Of a stretch of 64,000 bases of DNA, positions 46,081-57,500 are shown piece by piece. Origin of the DNA: Lytechinus pictus (lineage: Eukaryota > Echinodermata > Echinoidea > Temnopleuroida > Toxopneustidae); contig NC_087249.1 in assembly GCF_037042905.1 (NCBI RefSeq), positions 35,169,401-35,233,400 of the forward strand. Direction: 5' to 3'. The translations under genes and the position numbers were made by a program. Under the pieces are notes generated by a model that had not been told where the DNA came from, searched no databases, and saw only the letters and a list, made by a program, of their open reading frames with translations. Numbering within the stretch: position 1 is the stretch's first letter; the number at the start of each line of letters is the position of its first letter.

Positions 46081-47566
46081 AAAGGTTATGCATCTCATTA
46101 ATCAAATACCGCGAAGCGCGAGCTGATTTTTTTTGGATATCCAGACCTAAAAAGGGACACTATAAGCAAATTTTTGAAATTGTAATTGTACATGATACGT
46201 TCCTGTCTCACTAAACAAACAATGCGAGTGCAAAACTTAATTTGTGTATATATTGGCCCCAAACAGGGAAATTTTTAGGACTATTTTTTAAAAGAAATTC
46301 ATGAAGAACATGCATATCGCACCAGTCAACTAATTTGAGCGCCAATCGCGTGCTGATTTTTTTTCTTTTGTAGAATAATCACCTAAACACATGAAGCACC
46401 TTTTTTGTAGTCATTGAAATCTTAAACATCATGTCATCCTAATCAAATATTGGGAGTGCCAATCGCGAGCTGAATTTATTTTATATGCAGACTGAAGAGG
46501 GGCATTCTAGGGCTTGTTTGTAGGAATTCATTAAGACCATACGTATTTCAATAACCAAATGATGCGAACTTCAAGTGGAAGCTGAATTCTTTTTATATTC
46601 AGACCAGAAATGGGGACATTTTAATTGTTTGTAGGAAATAATGAAGAGCAGACATATCTCACTAAAATGCTAAATGTTTTATATTCAGACCTTAAAATGG
46701 GACAATCACTTCATTTAGACCGAAGATGGACATTCTAGGGCTTGTTTGTAGGAATTCATTAAGACCATACGTATTTCAATAACCAAATGATGCGAGCTTC
46801 AAGTGGGAGCTGAAAGTTTTTTTATATTTAGACCAGAAAAAGGGAAATTTGAATTGATTTTAGGAAATCATGAAAAGTAGACATATCTCACCAAAATGCT
46901 GAATGTTTTATATTCAGACCTTAAAATGGGACAATCACTTCATGTAGACTGAAGATGGGCATTCTAGGGCTTGTCTGTAGGAATTCATTAAGACCATACG
47001 TATTTCAATAACCAAATGATGTGAGCTTCAAGTGGAAGCTGAATTTTTTTTATATTTAGACCAGAAAATGGGACATTTTAATTGTTTTTAGGAAATCATG
47101 AAGAGTAGACATATCTCACCAAAATGCTAAATTTATATCCAGACCTTAAAAGGGGACAATCACTTTAAGTAGTCATGAAATATATGTCACTATAAAGTAA
47201 TACAAGCTCGAAGTACGAGGAAATATATTTGGTGTTTATTGACTTGAAAACGGGACGTTTTAGTACCATTTAATCCCCTTAAACAAGATTAGTTATATCA
47301 TTATACAGACAATGCGAGCATCAGGAGTGATGAACGCATAGGCCATAAGCAAATCATTTTTCATAAAGTTATGAGAAATATATTTCTTATGTAATATACA
47401 AAATTATATATAATATGATAATATATGTAATATACAAAAATATCTTCTTCTTCCCCCAATATGTTTCTTTTTCATTCTCCCTCGTTTTCTCCCCCCCTTT
47501 TTTGCTAGCCGATGGAGGGGGGGGGGGGGGGGGCACGTGTCCCAACCCGTAGTTACGCCACTAGAT
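46081..47566. repeat. ~229-bp tandem repeat ending in poly-G/TACGCC terminus
   Basis: At least three close units (CATTCTAGGGCTTGT at 46,503, 46,732 and 46,960, spacing 228-229) within a longer run of diverged units containing GACCTTAAAATGGGACAAT and CATATCTCACCAAAATGC. It ends in a poly-G run (47,516-47,533), GGCACGTGTCCC and GTAGTTACGCCACTAGATA, the inverse of a GGCGTAAC-polyG element end. It looks like one mobile element whose body is tandemly expanded. Confidence 0.75.
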
Positions 47567-49545
47567 ATATCAGTTATTCTCCCAACTCCATATCAGGTGA
47601 TTGATTTATAACTAACAGAACACAGACGTCAGATGCCTGGTGTAAGTGAGAGATCGAATAAGGGCCCCAAAGTAATAAAGTGACACAGGAGGAAGCCACG
47701 TGATAAGCGTACGGCAGCCTTAAAGTAAAAGGGAAAGCCCGCCACGCCAACATACATGGATTTGAAGGAAAAAAAAACCAAGCATAACGCTGAAAATTTC
47801 ATCGAAATCGGAAGTAAAATAAGAGAAGCCAGCCTTCTCTCACCTACTCAAACCTGTCTACTACTTAGCTTTCCACACCTTCTGGTTTACAGTCCTTTTA
47901 AGGACTACACTCATTTCGAAAATAATACTCTACTTCCAAACCTTCACTTTCTCGCCTTTCCAATTTACCTCCAATTCTATCCACTTTTCTTATTTACACA
48001 TGGTGTACCATATACCTCTTCCGCGATTAAATTAAGACAGGTATTACATTTTAAAGTCTTGCTTATGTTAATAATCACAGTGACCACGATGGTGACATGC
48101 ATGTCACCATCAGGACATGAATGAGAAAGTCGGCTTCTCTCCATCTACAGCTCAATTTGCAAACCCAAGCCAGCCCTCTCATCTAGGCCTACTCCAGCAT
48201 CTCTCACCTCTCAGCCTTCTAATCAAGCCTTCCTACTACTCAAGTTTCCACTCTTTCTGGTTTACAGTCTTCATTCTGACTCTGCTTCCTATTATGCACC
48301 TTCTCGCCTTTCCAATTCATTTCTATTTCTATCCACTTTTATATCATTCCTTCCAGGACTTTCACGGTCATGGTACCGCTTCGCGATCACTTTTTTTCTT
48401 CTTTAGTTTATTATATGAAATTTAGATTTGACAAGAAGGAAGGAACTTTCTTTATGAATGGCAAGATAGGTTGCAACATTAGTAATACATATTTCCTATA
48501 ATACAATACAAACTGACGAAAGGAATATTGAAAGGGTGACGTCATTGGCTCCCTCATCTGCATACCAAGTAGATTTATAGAGCCGCGCAAGGACACTCTA
48601 TTTCAAATCACAATAGGTTTCAACATTCATGACAATGATTGTTTCACCTAGTCAGGAAGAATTCAAACTTGGTATTCATGTTATAACTAGGAGCAAAAGT
48701 TTAAAATATAACTTTTTTTTATATTTTACATCCGATTTTGCTGAAATTTTCAGGGCAAAGCTTTTTATTTTTATTTTCTCATTTACATACAATTGTTTTA
48801 GGGGTGGACTTGCCCTGTAGGAATGTTTGATATATAGATTTTGAACTGATATAATTTAAAACATGTTATCCTTAACACAATCTTCGTATCGATATGGTAA
48901 TCTTTTCTTAATTTTCATTATGAACTTGTCGGCATTGTCCTACATAGCTCTTCTATTGCAAATACCTTTGTTGCCTCCATTTTACCTTTCAAAATGTCCC
49001 TGATGGTGGTCGCTCACTCGACTAAGCAAGACAGGTTTAACAATGGCGCACAAATATCGATTTCTGATCTTATTTGGCCCCCATAATGCATACACGTACC
49101 TTACCTGCCCTTCTGATACTAAAGAATATTGATTTAATTTGGTTTCGGTTGTGCCACAGGCAAGGACGGGGACACAAACATGAGATATTGACTATAGCAA
49201 TAAACTAATGAGTTTAATGATGCTGCATCACTTACATCCCCATCATCGCTATTATCATCATCATCATCGCTCTCAATTTAGTTTATTCAAGACTATGAAG
49301 ACATTGAGCATGGAAAGGTAAGCAGCTTTAGTGGTTTAAGTCTTAGTATGATCGCTTCTTACAGAGATCTTGGTGTTTTAGAACAGATTTTGAGAGGTTT
49401 GAAGTACAGGAAAAGGATTATTATTGAATATGAATCGGTAGGCCTATAGTATAAAGAGTATATTAAAGAAAAGACTTGGAAAACAATTGATGATTTATTA
49501 GGTGAGAAAAATCAATTTCCCAAAATGTTTAAATGCAATCAAACC
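47567..49545. other. Non-coding; degenerate ~350-375-bp direct duplication
   Basis: TCTGGTTTACAGTC occurs at 47,881 and 48,256, and CTCGCCTTTCCAATT at 47,951 and 48,303, so a C/T-rich segment is imperfectly duplicated. No family was recognised for the open frames here (for example 47,756-48,124). CAT trinucleotide repeats lie near 49,250. Confidence 0.45.
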
Positions 49546-50760
49546 ATATATTATTATTATTATTTATTTATTTATTTGGCCATAAAAACATACAAAAATT
49601 GTACAATGTAATTACATAAATACAATTTGAAATTGAATAATTAAATATAGATAAGGTAGAAATGAAATAGAAGAAGAAAACAGTAAGAAAACGGTTTTTC
49701 CATGGACCAGGGCTCGCAAAAGTAAAATTCAGTACTATTGCCCAGAGGCATGCGAGCCCTCATGGAAAAACCGTTGAGAGAATATTGCACATTCAATATA
49801 TAAAATTGCACATTATCAAAATTCAAATACAACACATTGACAAACATTATTTTAAAAAGTATGTACGTAACGCCAGGCAAGATACAGTAAAAGGAATAAA
49901 GACGGGTATTGGGAAGAATTTGAATACCCATGCCGGACTGATATGTGTGTAATGCTTAACATAACTTAGCACAAAGATAACTTAGATTTGTGTGAGGTAC
50001 TAGAGCCTGAAAAGCAACAATGAAATGAAATAAGGAGGAATGCCCTAGACAACAGCAAGAGCATGCCTCCACATTCCTATTAATGACATGTGTACTCGCC
50101 AGGCTCCAGCACCTAATACATAACAATCATTGAGACAACAAATAGTAAAATTACAGGAAACTAGCCTCCTTTGATGAAGAAAAAGAAGAGAAATTAAGAA
50201 CTGCATAGTAATAATAATAATTAAAAAATATAGAAATGATATTGAGATTTTTAGAATTCTATGTGCCCCCAACAGTTTTGCTAAAGAGGAATAAAAAAAA
50301 AAAATCAAAAAAAATCAACTGTACCAAATGGATATAACAGATCATACAGCCTGTACTACTTGAGCATTATTCTAAAATATTAATTGAAAAAAAACATTAA
50401 TTATATACTAAATCCTTACTGACAGATAATTGAATCAAATTACAATAAAGGAAACACAAATGTTGGATGCACATCATAAAATGAAATATGCAAAGTACAT
50501 GTAATTATTTAGGTAATATGGCAAGCATATCAAATTACAGGAAAAGTGTAATGGCAAAAATTAATTCAGTATAACTGTTCTAGAGGTAATAAAGTTCCAA
50601 CTAAATAGAGGAGAAGAGAGGGGGAAGAGATATATGCACTGTATAATACAGCAGACAAAAATAATTATTAAAGAAATGTCATTGTTGGAATCATAGCACG
50701 AATAATGAGGTGGTGAAAAGAAAGCAAAAATAAAAAAAAATGGAAAGAAAATTGAGTTAT
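49546..50760 (-). repeat. 3' untranslated region and tail of LINE E
   Basis: Continuation of the LINE coding at 50,761-53,679. It ends in a short-period tail, (AAT)n/(AAAT)n on the minus strand, at 49,549-49,577. An inverted pair GGTTTTTCCATG (49,693-49,704) / CATGGAAAAACC (49,761-49,772) may form a hairpin. About 1.2 kb, AT-rich, non-coding. Confidence 0.65.
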
Positions 50761-53679
50761 TTATGAGTTGGACAAGAGTGCTCCCTTTAAAGAAGAAAGA
50801 AATGAAGAGAGGGAAGTTGAAACAGCATTATCTCTTACACTTAGAGGAAGAGTGTCCCAAAGTCTTGGAAGGCGCCTAGAGGGTGAAAAGAAAAAAGACT
50901 GAGTTCTAGAGGGCAGATGACGGAAAGAAAGTGTTTCAGGATGGCGGGGGTTGATATAGATATTTGCACTGAGCTGTTCACAGTTACAAATTCCACGAAG
51001 ACACTTAATTGCAAAGGAACATAGGAGATAATCTCGTCGGGAGGCAAGTGAAGACCAGTCGAGAAGTTTGAGCCTATCTTCGTAGGACATCTCACCACGA
51101 CGCTGTTTTAGGGCAAGTCTAGTGGCTGTCCTCTGAACACGCTCAAGCTTATCCACCTGTTTTGAGGTTGTGGGATGCCATGCAGGCACACCATACTCTA
51201 AGATCGGTAATACTATTGACTTGTATAAGCAGAACATAGAGGATGCAGAAGCACCACGTGCCACCAGTCTTATGAATCCCAATAGACGATTAGCACGTGA
51301 TACAACAGAGTCAATGTGGGTTTTCCAGGAGAGATCGGAAGAGAGGATCAGTCCCAGGTATCTAATGGAAGAATCAGAACTTAGAGCAGTATTGTTTAAG
51401 TAATAGGTAGGTGGGTTAACTCGTCTACTTCTTGTGATATGCATCACCTTTGTCTTTGAGGTATTAAAAGTCATTCCATTTCTTGCACACCAAGAATTCA
51501 AAGCAACAAGATCTGATTGGAGTTGATGTTCATCTGCAGATGAATAGATGTTCCTAAAAATAAGAACATCATCTGCAAACAGAACACAAGGAGATAGAGC
51601 ATAATGGGGGATATCATTGGCAAACAAGTTAAAAAGTGTGGGGCCCAGGACACTCCCTTGGGGGACGCCGCTTGGGACATCAATCCAGTCCGATGAAGAG
51701 CCTAAAAACAAAACTTGCTGAGATCTGTTGGAGAGAAAGGAGTGAATCCAGTTCCATAAACTACCCTGAATGTTAAATGATTTGGCAAGTTTATACAAAA
51801 GCTGTGTGTGTGGCATTCTGTCGAATGCCTTCGACATATCTAAGAAGACTGCATCAATCCTGGGTGCACGGGTTTTGTCCAAGGTACAACTCCACTGGTG
51901 ATAAACATTTGTCAATTGTGTTACACAGCTTTTACCAGAGACAAAACCATGCTGCCCAGGGTTGAGAAGTCCATTTGCATAAATATGTTCCTGGATGTTC
52001 TTAACGATAAAACCCTCAAGGAGCTTACAAAGAACTGAGGTTAAAGCAACAGGACGATAGTTCGTGACAAGTGATTTGTCCCCACCCTTGAAAACGGGTG
52101 TAATATGTGCCCGTTTCCAGGACAATGGAACTTTGCCACAACCTAAGGATGTATTGAAAAGAATAGAAATAGGAAGTGAAATTTCTTCTGCAACTTCAAG
52201 AAGTATACTGGGAAGAATGCCGTCAGGTCCAGGAGACTTATTTCTCTGCAGACGAAGAAGAGCCAAGTGAACCTGTGAAGAAGATACAGAGAAATGTGAA
52301 AGAACAGGAATGTGCAAATTACAAGTAGGGGGATCATCAGGTAGAGTACATTGCTGACTGAATGCAGAACTAAAATAAGACCTGAAAGCATCTGCAATAT
52401 CTCCAGGATTTGAAATATCTACATCATTAAACCTAAACTTAGGAGGAGGAGGCGAGTTTTTGCGAGTTCTTATAAAAGCCCAAAACCTACGTCTATTGTC
52501 ATCACAGGCAAACAATGTATTAACATATGTCCAATACGCTTTTCTACAGTCCTTCTTCACACTATTTCTGACAGCTTTATAATTTGACCAGTCTACATGA
52601 TTATGAGTTCTCCTAGCAAGTCTAAACAGAGAATGTTTTTCATTAATCAGAGACCTGATTTCGGGTGTGATCCAAGGAGAGAGGCGATTCTTCCGTTTGT
52701 GCACCTGTGGGATAGTTTCCTTAATGGCAGCATCAAGAAAGTCTGTGAAGATTTCGTTGCACTCATCCACATCAGTTCCAGGTAAAATAGCTCGCCATGG
52801 GATCAGATGAATGAGGTATCGAAGTCTTGCAAAATCCCCACGACGAACCTGTAGAAAGGACCTCAAAGTGGCTCGTTGGGGCGAAGGTCTCGGAGAACGG
52901 ATACGGATGTTAACAGCATGATGATCAGATGTCACTGGGTTACTTGCAGTATCAACGTGGATCAAGGAATAAGGCCGGTTCGTATAAACAAGATCGATAA
53001 TGGAACCTGAAACGACATCTCCATTGACCATGATTCTAGTAGACTGCTTCACCATCTGATCAAAGTTGAACTCCTCCATAAGCTCTGACAGTTGGTTCCG
53101 ATTAGAAGAGAAGTTACCGGCCGACATGTTGACATTAAAATCACCCAACAGTAGGCAACCATCATAATTGTCAACACCTACAGCTTCAATCTCAGCTCTC
53201 AAGATATTCCAGTAGGAACTTGAACTGTTCGGAGGCCTGTACAACAATCCAACTAGCCAAGAGGATCCTGGGGTGAAGGATAACGATACCCATAAAAGTT
53301 CTGCTCTGTCACCTTGAATAACAGAAGTAATGACTTGCGGCTTGAGGGAATGTTTCGCAGCAAGGAGAACACCGCCACCCCGACGTCTACCACCTCGATC
53401 ACGACGCAGTATCAGATAATCATCTGGGAAACCAAGTGCACAGTCATCAGTGTCAGCCCCCAACCAAGTTTCGGTTATGCATAGGAAATCTGGTTTCGAG
53501 GTCTGAAGAAAAACTATCAGCTCAGCCAGTTTGCTACTTATACTCCTTGCATTAAATAATGTACAAGACAACAGTTTGTTTCTTCCTCTATTAATGTTTA
53601 TGTTGTCATTCTGAAATAACTGAAAATCCGATGCATTCAATGAGTATCGTACAACAATTGGGAAAGACATTGGTGACAC
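50761..53679 (-). CDS. LINE ORF2: endonuclease plus reverse transcriptase, uninterrupted
   Basis: 972 codons with no stop or frameshift. The apurinic-type endonuclease domain occupies about residues 35-262: ETW at 70-72, GDFN at 179-182 and SDHH at 251-254. Reverse transcriptase occupies about 480-740: SPGPDG at 482-487, YRPVAL at 541-546, DMSKAFD at 614-620, GVPQGSVLGP at 671-680 and catalytic FADD at 701-704, with F in place of the more usual Y. The thumb and a C-terminal WDTLPLSV end follow. The layout is Jockey/CR1-type. It nicks target DNA and reverse-transcribes its own RNA. No ORF1 or 5' promoter is visible upstream (53,680-53,880), so the copy may be 5' truncated or single-ORF. The intact frame implies recent arrival. 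Confidence 0.95.
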   Translation of the reverse strand: MSPMSFPIVVRYSLNASDFQLFQNDNININRGRNKLLSCTLFNARSISSKLAELIVFLQTSKPDFLCITETWLGADTDDCALGFPDDYLILRRDRGGRRRGGGVLLAAKHSLKPQVITSVIQGDRAELLWVSLSFTPGSSWLVGLLYRPPNSSSSYWNILRAEIEAVGVDNYDGCLLLGDFNVNMSAGNFSSNRNQLSELMEEFNFDQMVKQSTRIMVNGDVVSGSIIDLVYTNRPYSLIHVDTASNPVTSDHHAVNIRIRSPRPSPQRATLRSFLQVRRGDFARLRYLIHLIPWRAILPGTDVDECNEIFTDFLDAAIKETIPQVHKRKNRLSPWITPEIRSLINEKHSLFRLARRTHNHVDWSNYKAVRNSVKKDCRKAYWTYVNTLFACDDNRRRFWAFIRTRKNSPPPPKFRFNDVDISNPGDIADAFRSYFSSAFSQQCTLPDDPPTCNLHIPVLSHFSVSSSQVHLALLRLQRNKSPGPDGILPSILLEVAEEISLPISILFNTSLGCGKVPLSWKRAHITPVFKGGDKSLVTNYRPVALTSVLCKLLEGFIVKNIQEHIYANGLLNPGQHGFVSGKSCVTQLTNVYHQWSCTLDKTRAPRIDAVFLDMSKAFDRMPHTQLLYKLAKSFNIQGSLWNWIHSFLSNRSQQVLFLGSSSDWIDVPSGVPQGSVLGPTLFNLFANDIPHYALSPCVLFADDVLIFRNIYSSADEHQLQSDLVALNSWCARNGMTFNTSKTKVMHITRSRRVNPPTYYLNNTALSSDSSIRYLGLILSSDLSWKTHIDSVVSRANRLLGFIRLVARGASASSMFCLYKSIVLPILEYGVPAWHPTTSKQVDKLERVQRTATRLALKQRRGEMSYEDRLKLLDWSSLASRRDYLLCSFAIKCLRGICNCEQLSANIYINPRHPETLSFRHLPSRTQSFFFSPSRRLPRLWDTLPLSVRDNAVSTSLSSFLSSLKGALLSNS

Positions 53680-53881
53680 AGTCGCACGATCTATTCATTC
53701 TTCTCGTTTTTTTATTGTCAAACAAGTGTGGTTGGTTCCTTCTGTTAGAATTAATTAATGTTTGGAATATTAAAGGCTTGCTGAAGACGTTTCAATGTGT
53801 TGTAAATCCAATTTATGGCTTTCAACCCAGTAAATAAGATCGCATTTATCGATCTACCTGATAAGTCAGAAAAAAATCTAG

Positions 53882-53955
53882 GAACCAGCAGGATTTGAAC
53901 CTCTCATTTACTGATTGCAGGTCAACGACTAGTGTACCACCAGGCCATCACTGGT
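53882..53955 (-). repeat. tRNA-like SINE head or tRNA relic
   Basis: The minus strand reads CCAGTGATGGCCTGGTGGTAC (A-box-like) ... GAGGTTCAAATCC (B-box GGTTCAAATCC intact). The T stem is mismatched and no acceptor stem closes it, so this is a SINE or relic rather than a tRNA gene. Confidence 0.5.
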
Positions 53956-53964
53956 ATATTGCTA

Positions 53965-54055
53965 TACTTTAAAATTCAATAACTTCCTTATTTGAATTTT
54001 ACTCTGTTCATTTATACATAATTATTTTCAGCCCGGAGTACCCTTTTTGCGGATG
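53965..54055 (+). repeat. Half-copy of the 451-1,056 MITE
   Basis: TTTAAAATTCAATAACTT...GAATTTTACTCTGTT...TTTTCAGCCCGGAGTACCCTTT follows the order of the right arm of the MITE at 451-1,056 (about 938-1,056). Only one arm is present. Confidence 0.55.
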
Positions 54056-54291
54056 GAAAATTTTGAAGCACAAAGCCTGTCAATTTCTCATAATATAGCC
54101 CTATATTCATAATGTCACTGATATGACTGAGGTCTTGGATATTAGGGAATTATTTGGACAATATTTCTTGAAATAACATGATTACTAAATGTATTTCCCT
54201 TTGGTTTAGGCATCCAAGAGGACCACATGCAACCTGACAATGAAGAGCATACTACGTCTTAAACGTTCTCTTCATTGAATTCCATACGACA

Positions 54292-54537
54292 ATGTCGTCA
54301 TTTTCACCTGTAAATGAATCGCCAGCCGAGTCGGTCCAACTCCCAGCTGAATACCTGGTTGATGGGGATGAATGGATGAAGTTTAATGTTGGTGGTACTA
54401 TGCTGGAGACAATGAGAGCAAACATAGACAAGCTTCGATCATCGTTCTTTGCCCAACTCCTTGATCGAGGTATAGGTGATGACCACGCCCCTATCGATGT
54501 GATCTATCGTATCGACAGAGACCCACAAGCTCTCCAG
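54292..54537 (+). CDS. BTB/LIM-like gene, exon 1
   Basis: 82 codons from ATG to ALQ, ending at donor CTCCAG|GTATAC, phase 0. The ATG follows AATTCCATACGACA; no upstream in-frame extension is needed because the BTB start is complete. Confidence 0.8.
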
Positions 54538-57500
54538 GTATACTGTTGTTTTCAACCAATGACACTCCGTTGATATAATACGAACAAAGGCCATAAATGT
54601 ATATAACTAACAAAAATAATAGTCTCCTTATTAAGCTCTAGGTCATGAAGGTATGAAGGTATAATGCTTATTCTACAGTAATGCATTTTACTAATTGGTG
54701 GTGTGCAGGACTAACGGTACAGAGACGTAATTTTTGATGTAGTAACATAATGGAGATGTTGAAATATTTGTTTGAGATGGGCAAGACTTTCTGTAGCAGG
54801 CTTTTCATTAAAGTCAGGAGCTGCAGAACGATTTTTTTTCAAGCGTGTGTTTTGGGGTAGAGGATAACATCGCTATATGATAGTCACTTTCAAGCTCAGA
54901 ACATGGTCACTAATTAAAGTGTGTGTGTGTGGGGAGGGTCAAGCCACCCAGACACCCCTCCCCCTGCAATCACTAGACCATCGGAGTGCCCTAGTGGTCC
55001 GAAGTTCAAGCTATCCCATATAATAGAAAACAAATCAAAGGAGTTATTTGTTGGGTGATAATATAGATATATCGACTGCTTTGAGAGGCATGGTTGTTTC
55101 TAGAGGCTCAAGGGGACCGCAACGCGACTATGCACGAGGGCTTTGCCCGAGGGCATGGTCTGGCCGATGCGGTACCCGCGAGCCGAATTGAAACAACCAT
55201 GTCTCGAATATAAAAGCAGTCCATATATATTTTATGAACCGAATTATTACACATTAGATCTAACGTTAGGGGCTAGTCTAAGTCTAGATCTAAAAGCCCT
55301 GGCCCTGGCCCCAAGCTAACGTTAGGACTTAGGTCTAGGCCCTTACTTAGCCCTGACCCTGAAGTTAGGTCTCAAAGTCGAATATCATAAGCAGTGCCCG
55401 AGCAGTTCATACCGATAGGCCCTACTAGGCCTAGATCTAGATATTTTAGGAACCAAATTACTAATTAGGTTTTGATTCTGGATAGGGTCTAGGCTAGATC
55501 TAACGTTCAGAAATAAATCCCTAATAGAGTGTAATCTAACGTTAGATCTAGTCGACTAAACCTTCGTCCTAACGTTAGATCTAACGTTAGATCTAATAAC
55601 TTCAAAGCTAACTAACGACAATTAACATTAGATCTACCCGTCATAACGTTGTCGTTTGTCATACCTAAGGCTAAGTAACGAGTAACGTTATGTTAACCTT
55701 AGAAAGTGCAGTGACCGTCTAACTTTAATCTTTTCACCCGACTCACCTTTTGCGACTGCGAGCATGCATTTGAGCGGTCTGCGACAAGACTTGATGATTG
55801 ATACATCCGTTATGTCCTCAATAAGTTAGTTTTCTTTTCAATAAATGCCATATATTTTAACAGGAATTAACAAGCAAAAGTCAAAGATCGGCATCGTTCC
55901 ATCGATATGTCATATCCGTGGCGCGCACTTGCGCAATAAGTGCGTAAATGTGCGAATTGTCTAAAACTTTTGATAAAATCGCGCGGATATTTATGGTATC
56001 CGCAATCACCGCAGAAATCAACATTTTGCATGCAATCAAATGGGGATCTCAGCCAAATTTTGCTATGCCCGTCGTTAAGGGGCGGGTCAGGGGGCAACGG
56101 GCAGAAATCTTGTTAACTATGCCCGTTGCCCTTGGTTACCACCTTAGTTTGTTGTTTTGAAGGCATGGTCGTTTACATGACCTCAGTTTTGACCAATCAG
56201 AGGAACGGATTATTTGACATTCTTAAAGAGAGATTTATAAAGATAAATTCTTCATGTTTCTCCAACAATACCACAAGGGTAGCACAGCTTCTGCTGCGTG
56301 ATACCTGCCTATGAAAAACCTTTTTCATTTTTTTTTCATAAGCAGGCATCAATAAGCGATTTACATGCATACATCCAATATCAAAACATGTTGGACTATA
56401 AACTTTTATTGAAATATAGACTTATGAATAATAATACAATTTCATATAAAATTGGAGACCGTGAATTTTATATTTCTTTTAAATCTAATTAATTTTTGAA
56501 ATATGGATAGCACTTGTTTTTTAAACAACCTTTTTTCCATTGTTCTGTGTAACGTCTTTTTTTAAGTAGCCTGTTATTACAGTGAGAATTTTCTTGATTT
56601 TTTTTTTCAAACTCAACACATACGTTCTCTCTTCTTATTTGTATACACCATTCTATTCCACGTCTCGTCAATGTATGTTGCAAGATTAATTTTTGTTTTC
56701 TTTGTTGTTTTAATTTTGTTTGATGAATTAACAAAACCCGTTACAGAATACCCCAATAATACGAAGACTGTGATAAGCCACTCACCCACTCAGTTCGCAC
56801 ATATATATATATATACAGTGCGTCCCAGAAAAAACGAAACCGAGATTAAGCGATGATTTATCATAACTTAATCACAAATACAATAGACAAATGACCTACC
56901 AGTGTAAAGCTTAGAATCTCTTCTTTCATCTGATATTACTTAGATTATTCCCGATTCACGCATGAGTGAGCATAAACAATTTGAAGAAAGGATTCCAAAA
57001 ACTCATTTGGCGGGGGGTATCTGAATTTCAAAAAGAAAATCACATGCCTAAAAAGTTCAATATCTGCTCTTTTATTTGATACCTTAATCACAAAAAATGG
57101 TCAAGAAGTAAAAAAGTTATGTTCCCTCGAAACAATGCTTGTACTTCTATAATTTCATTAAATGAACGTGTTTTCACCGGTTACCCACAGAAGCTATCGC
57201 ATGGTTAACAAAAGACTTAAGCATGGCTGATCGTCAACAAAACGGAGTGTCAATTGAGTTTGAACGCTAGCCTGTAGAACCTCTTAATTTTATGAAATTT
57301 TTGAAATTCAAGCCTTATTTCAAATAACCAGAACTTTGTTATTTCTTGACCATTTTCTGTAATTGAGGTATCAAATTAAAGAGCAAATATTGAACTTATT
57401 AAAAATGTGGTTTTCTTTTTAAAACCCAGATACAGCCCGCCAAATGACTTTTTGGTATCCCCTCTGCAAATTGTTTTTGCTCACTCATGCGTGAATAAGA

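Noticed and set aside
46081-47330. CRISPR-like regularly spaced repeat
   Set aside because: Units are contiguous ~229-bp tandem repeats with no short repeat/unique spacer structure, in a eukaryotic context.
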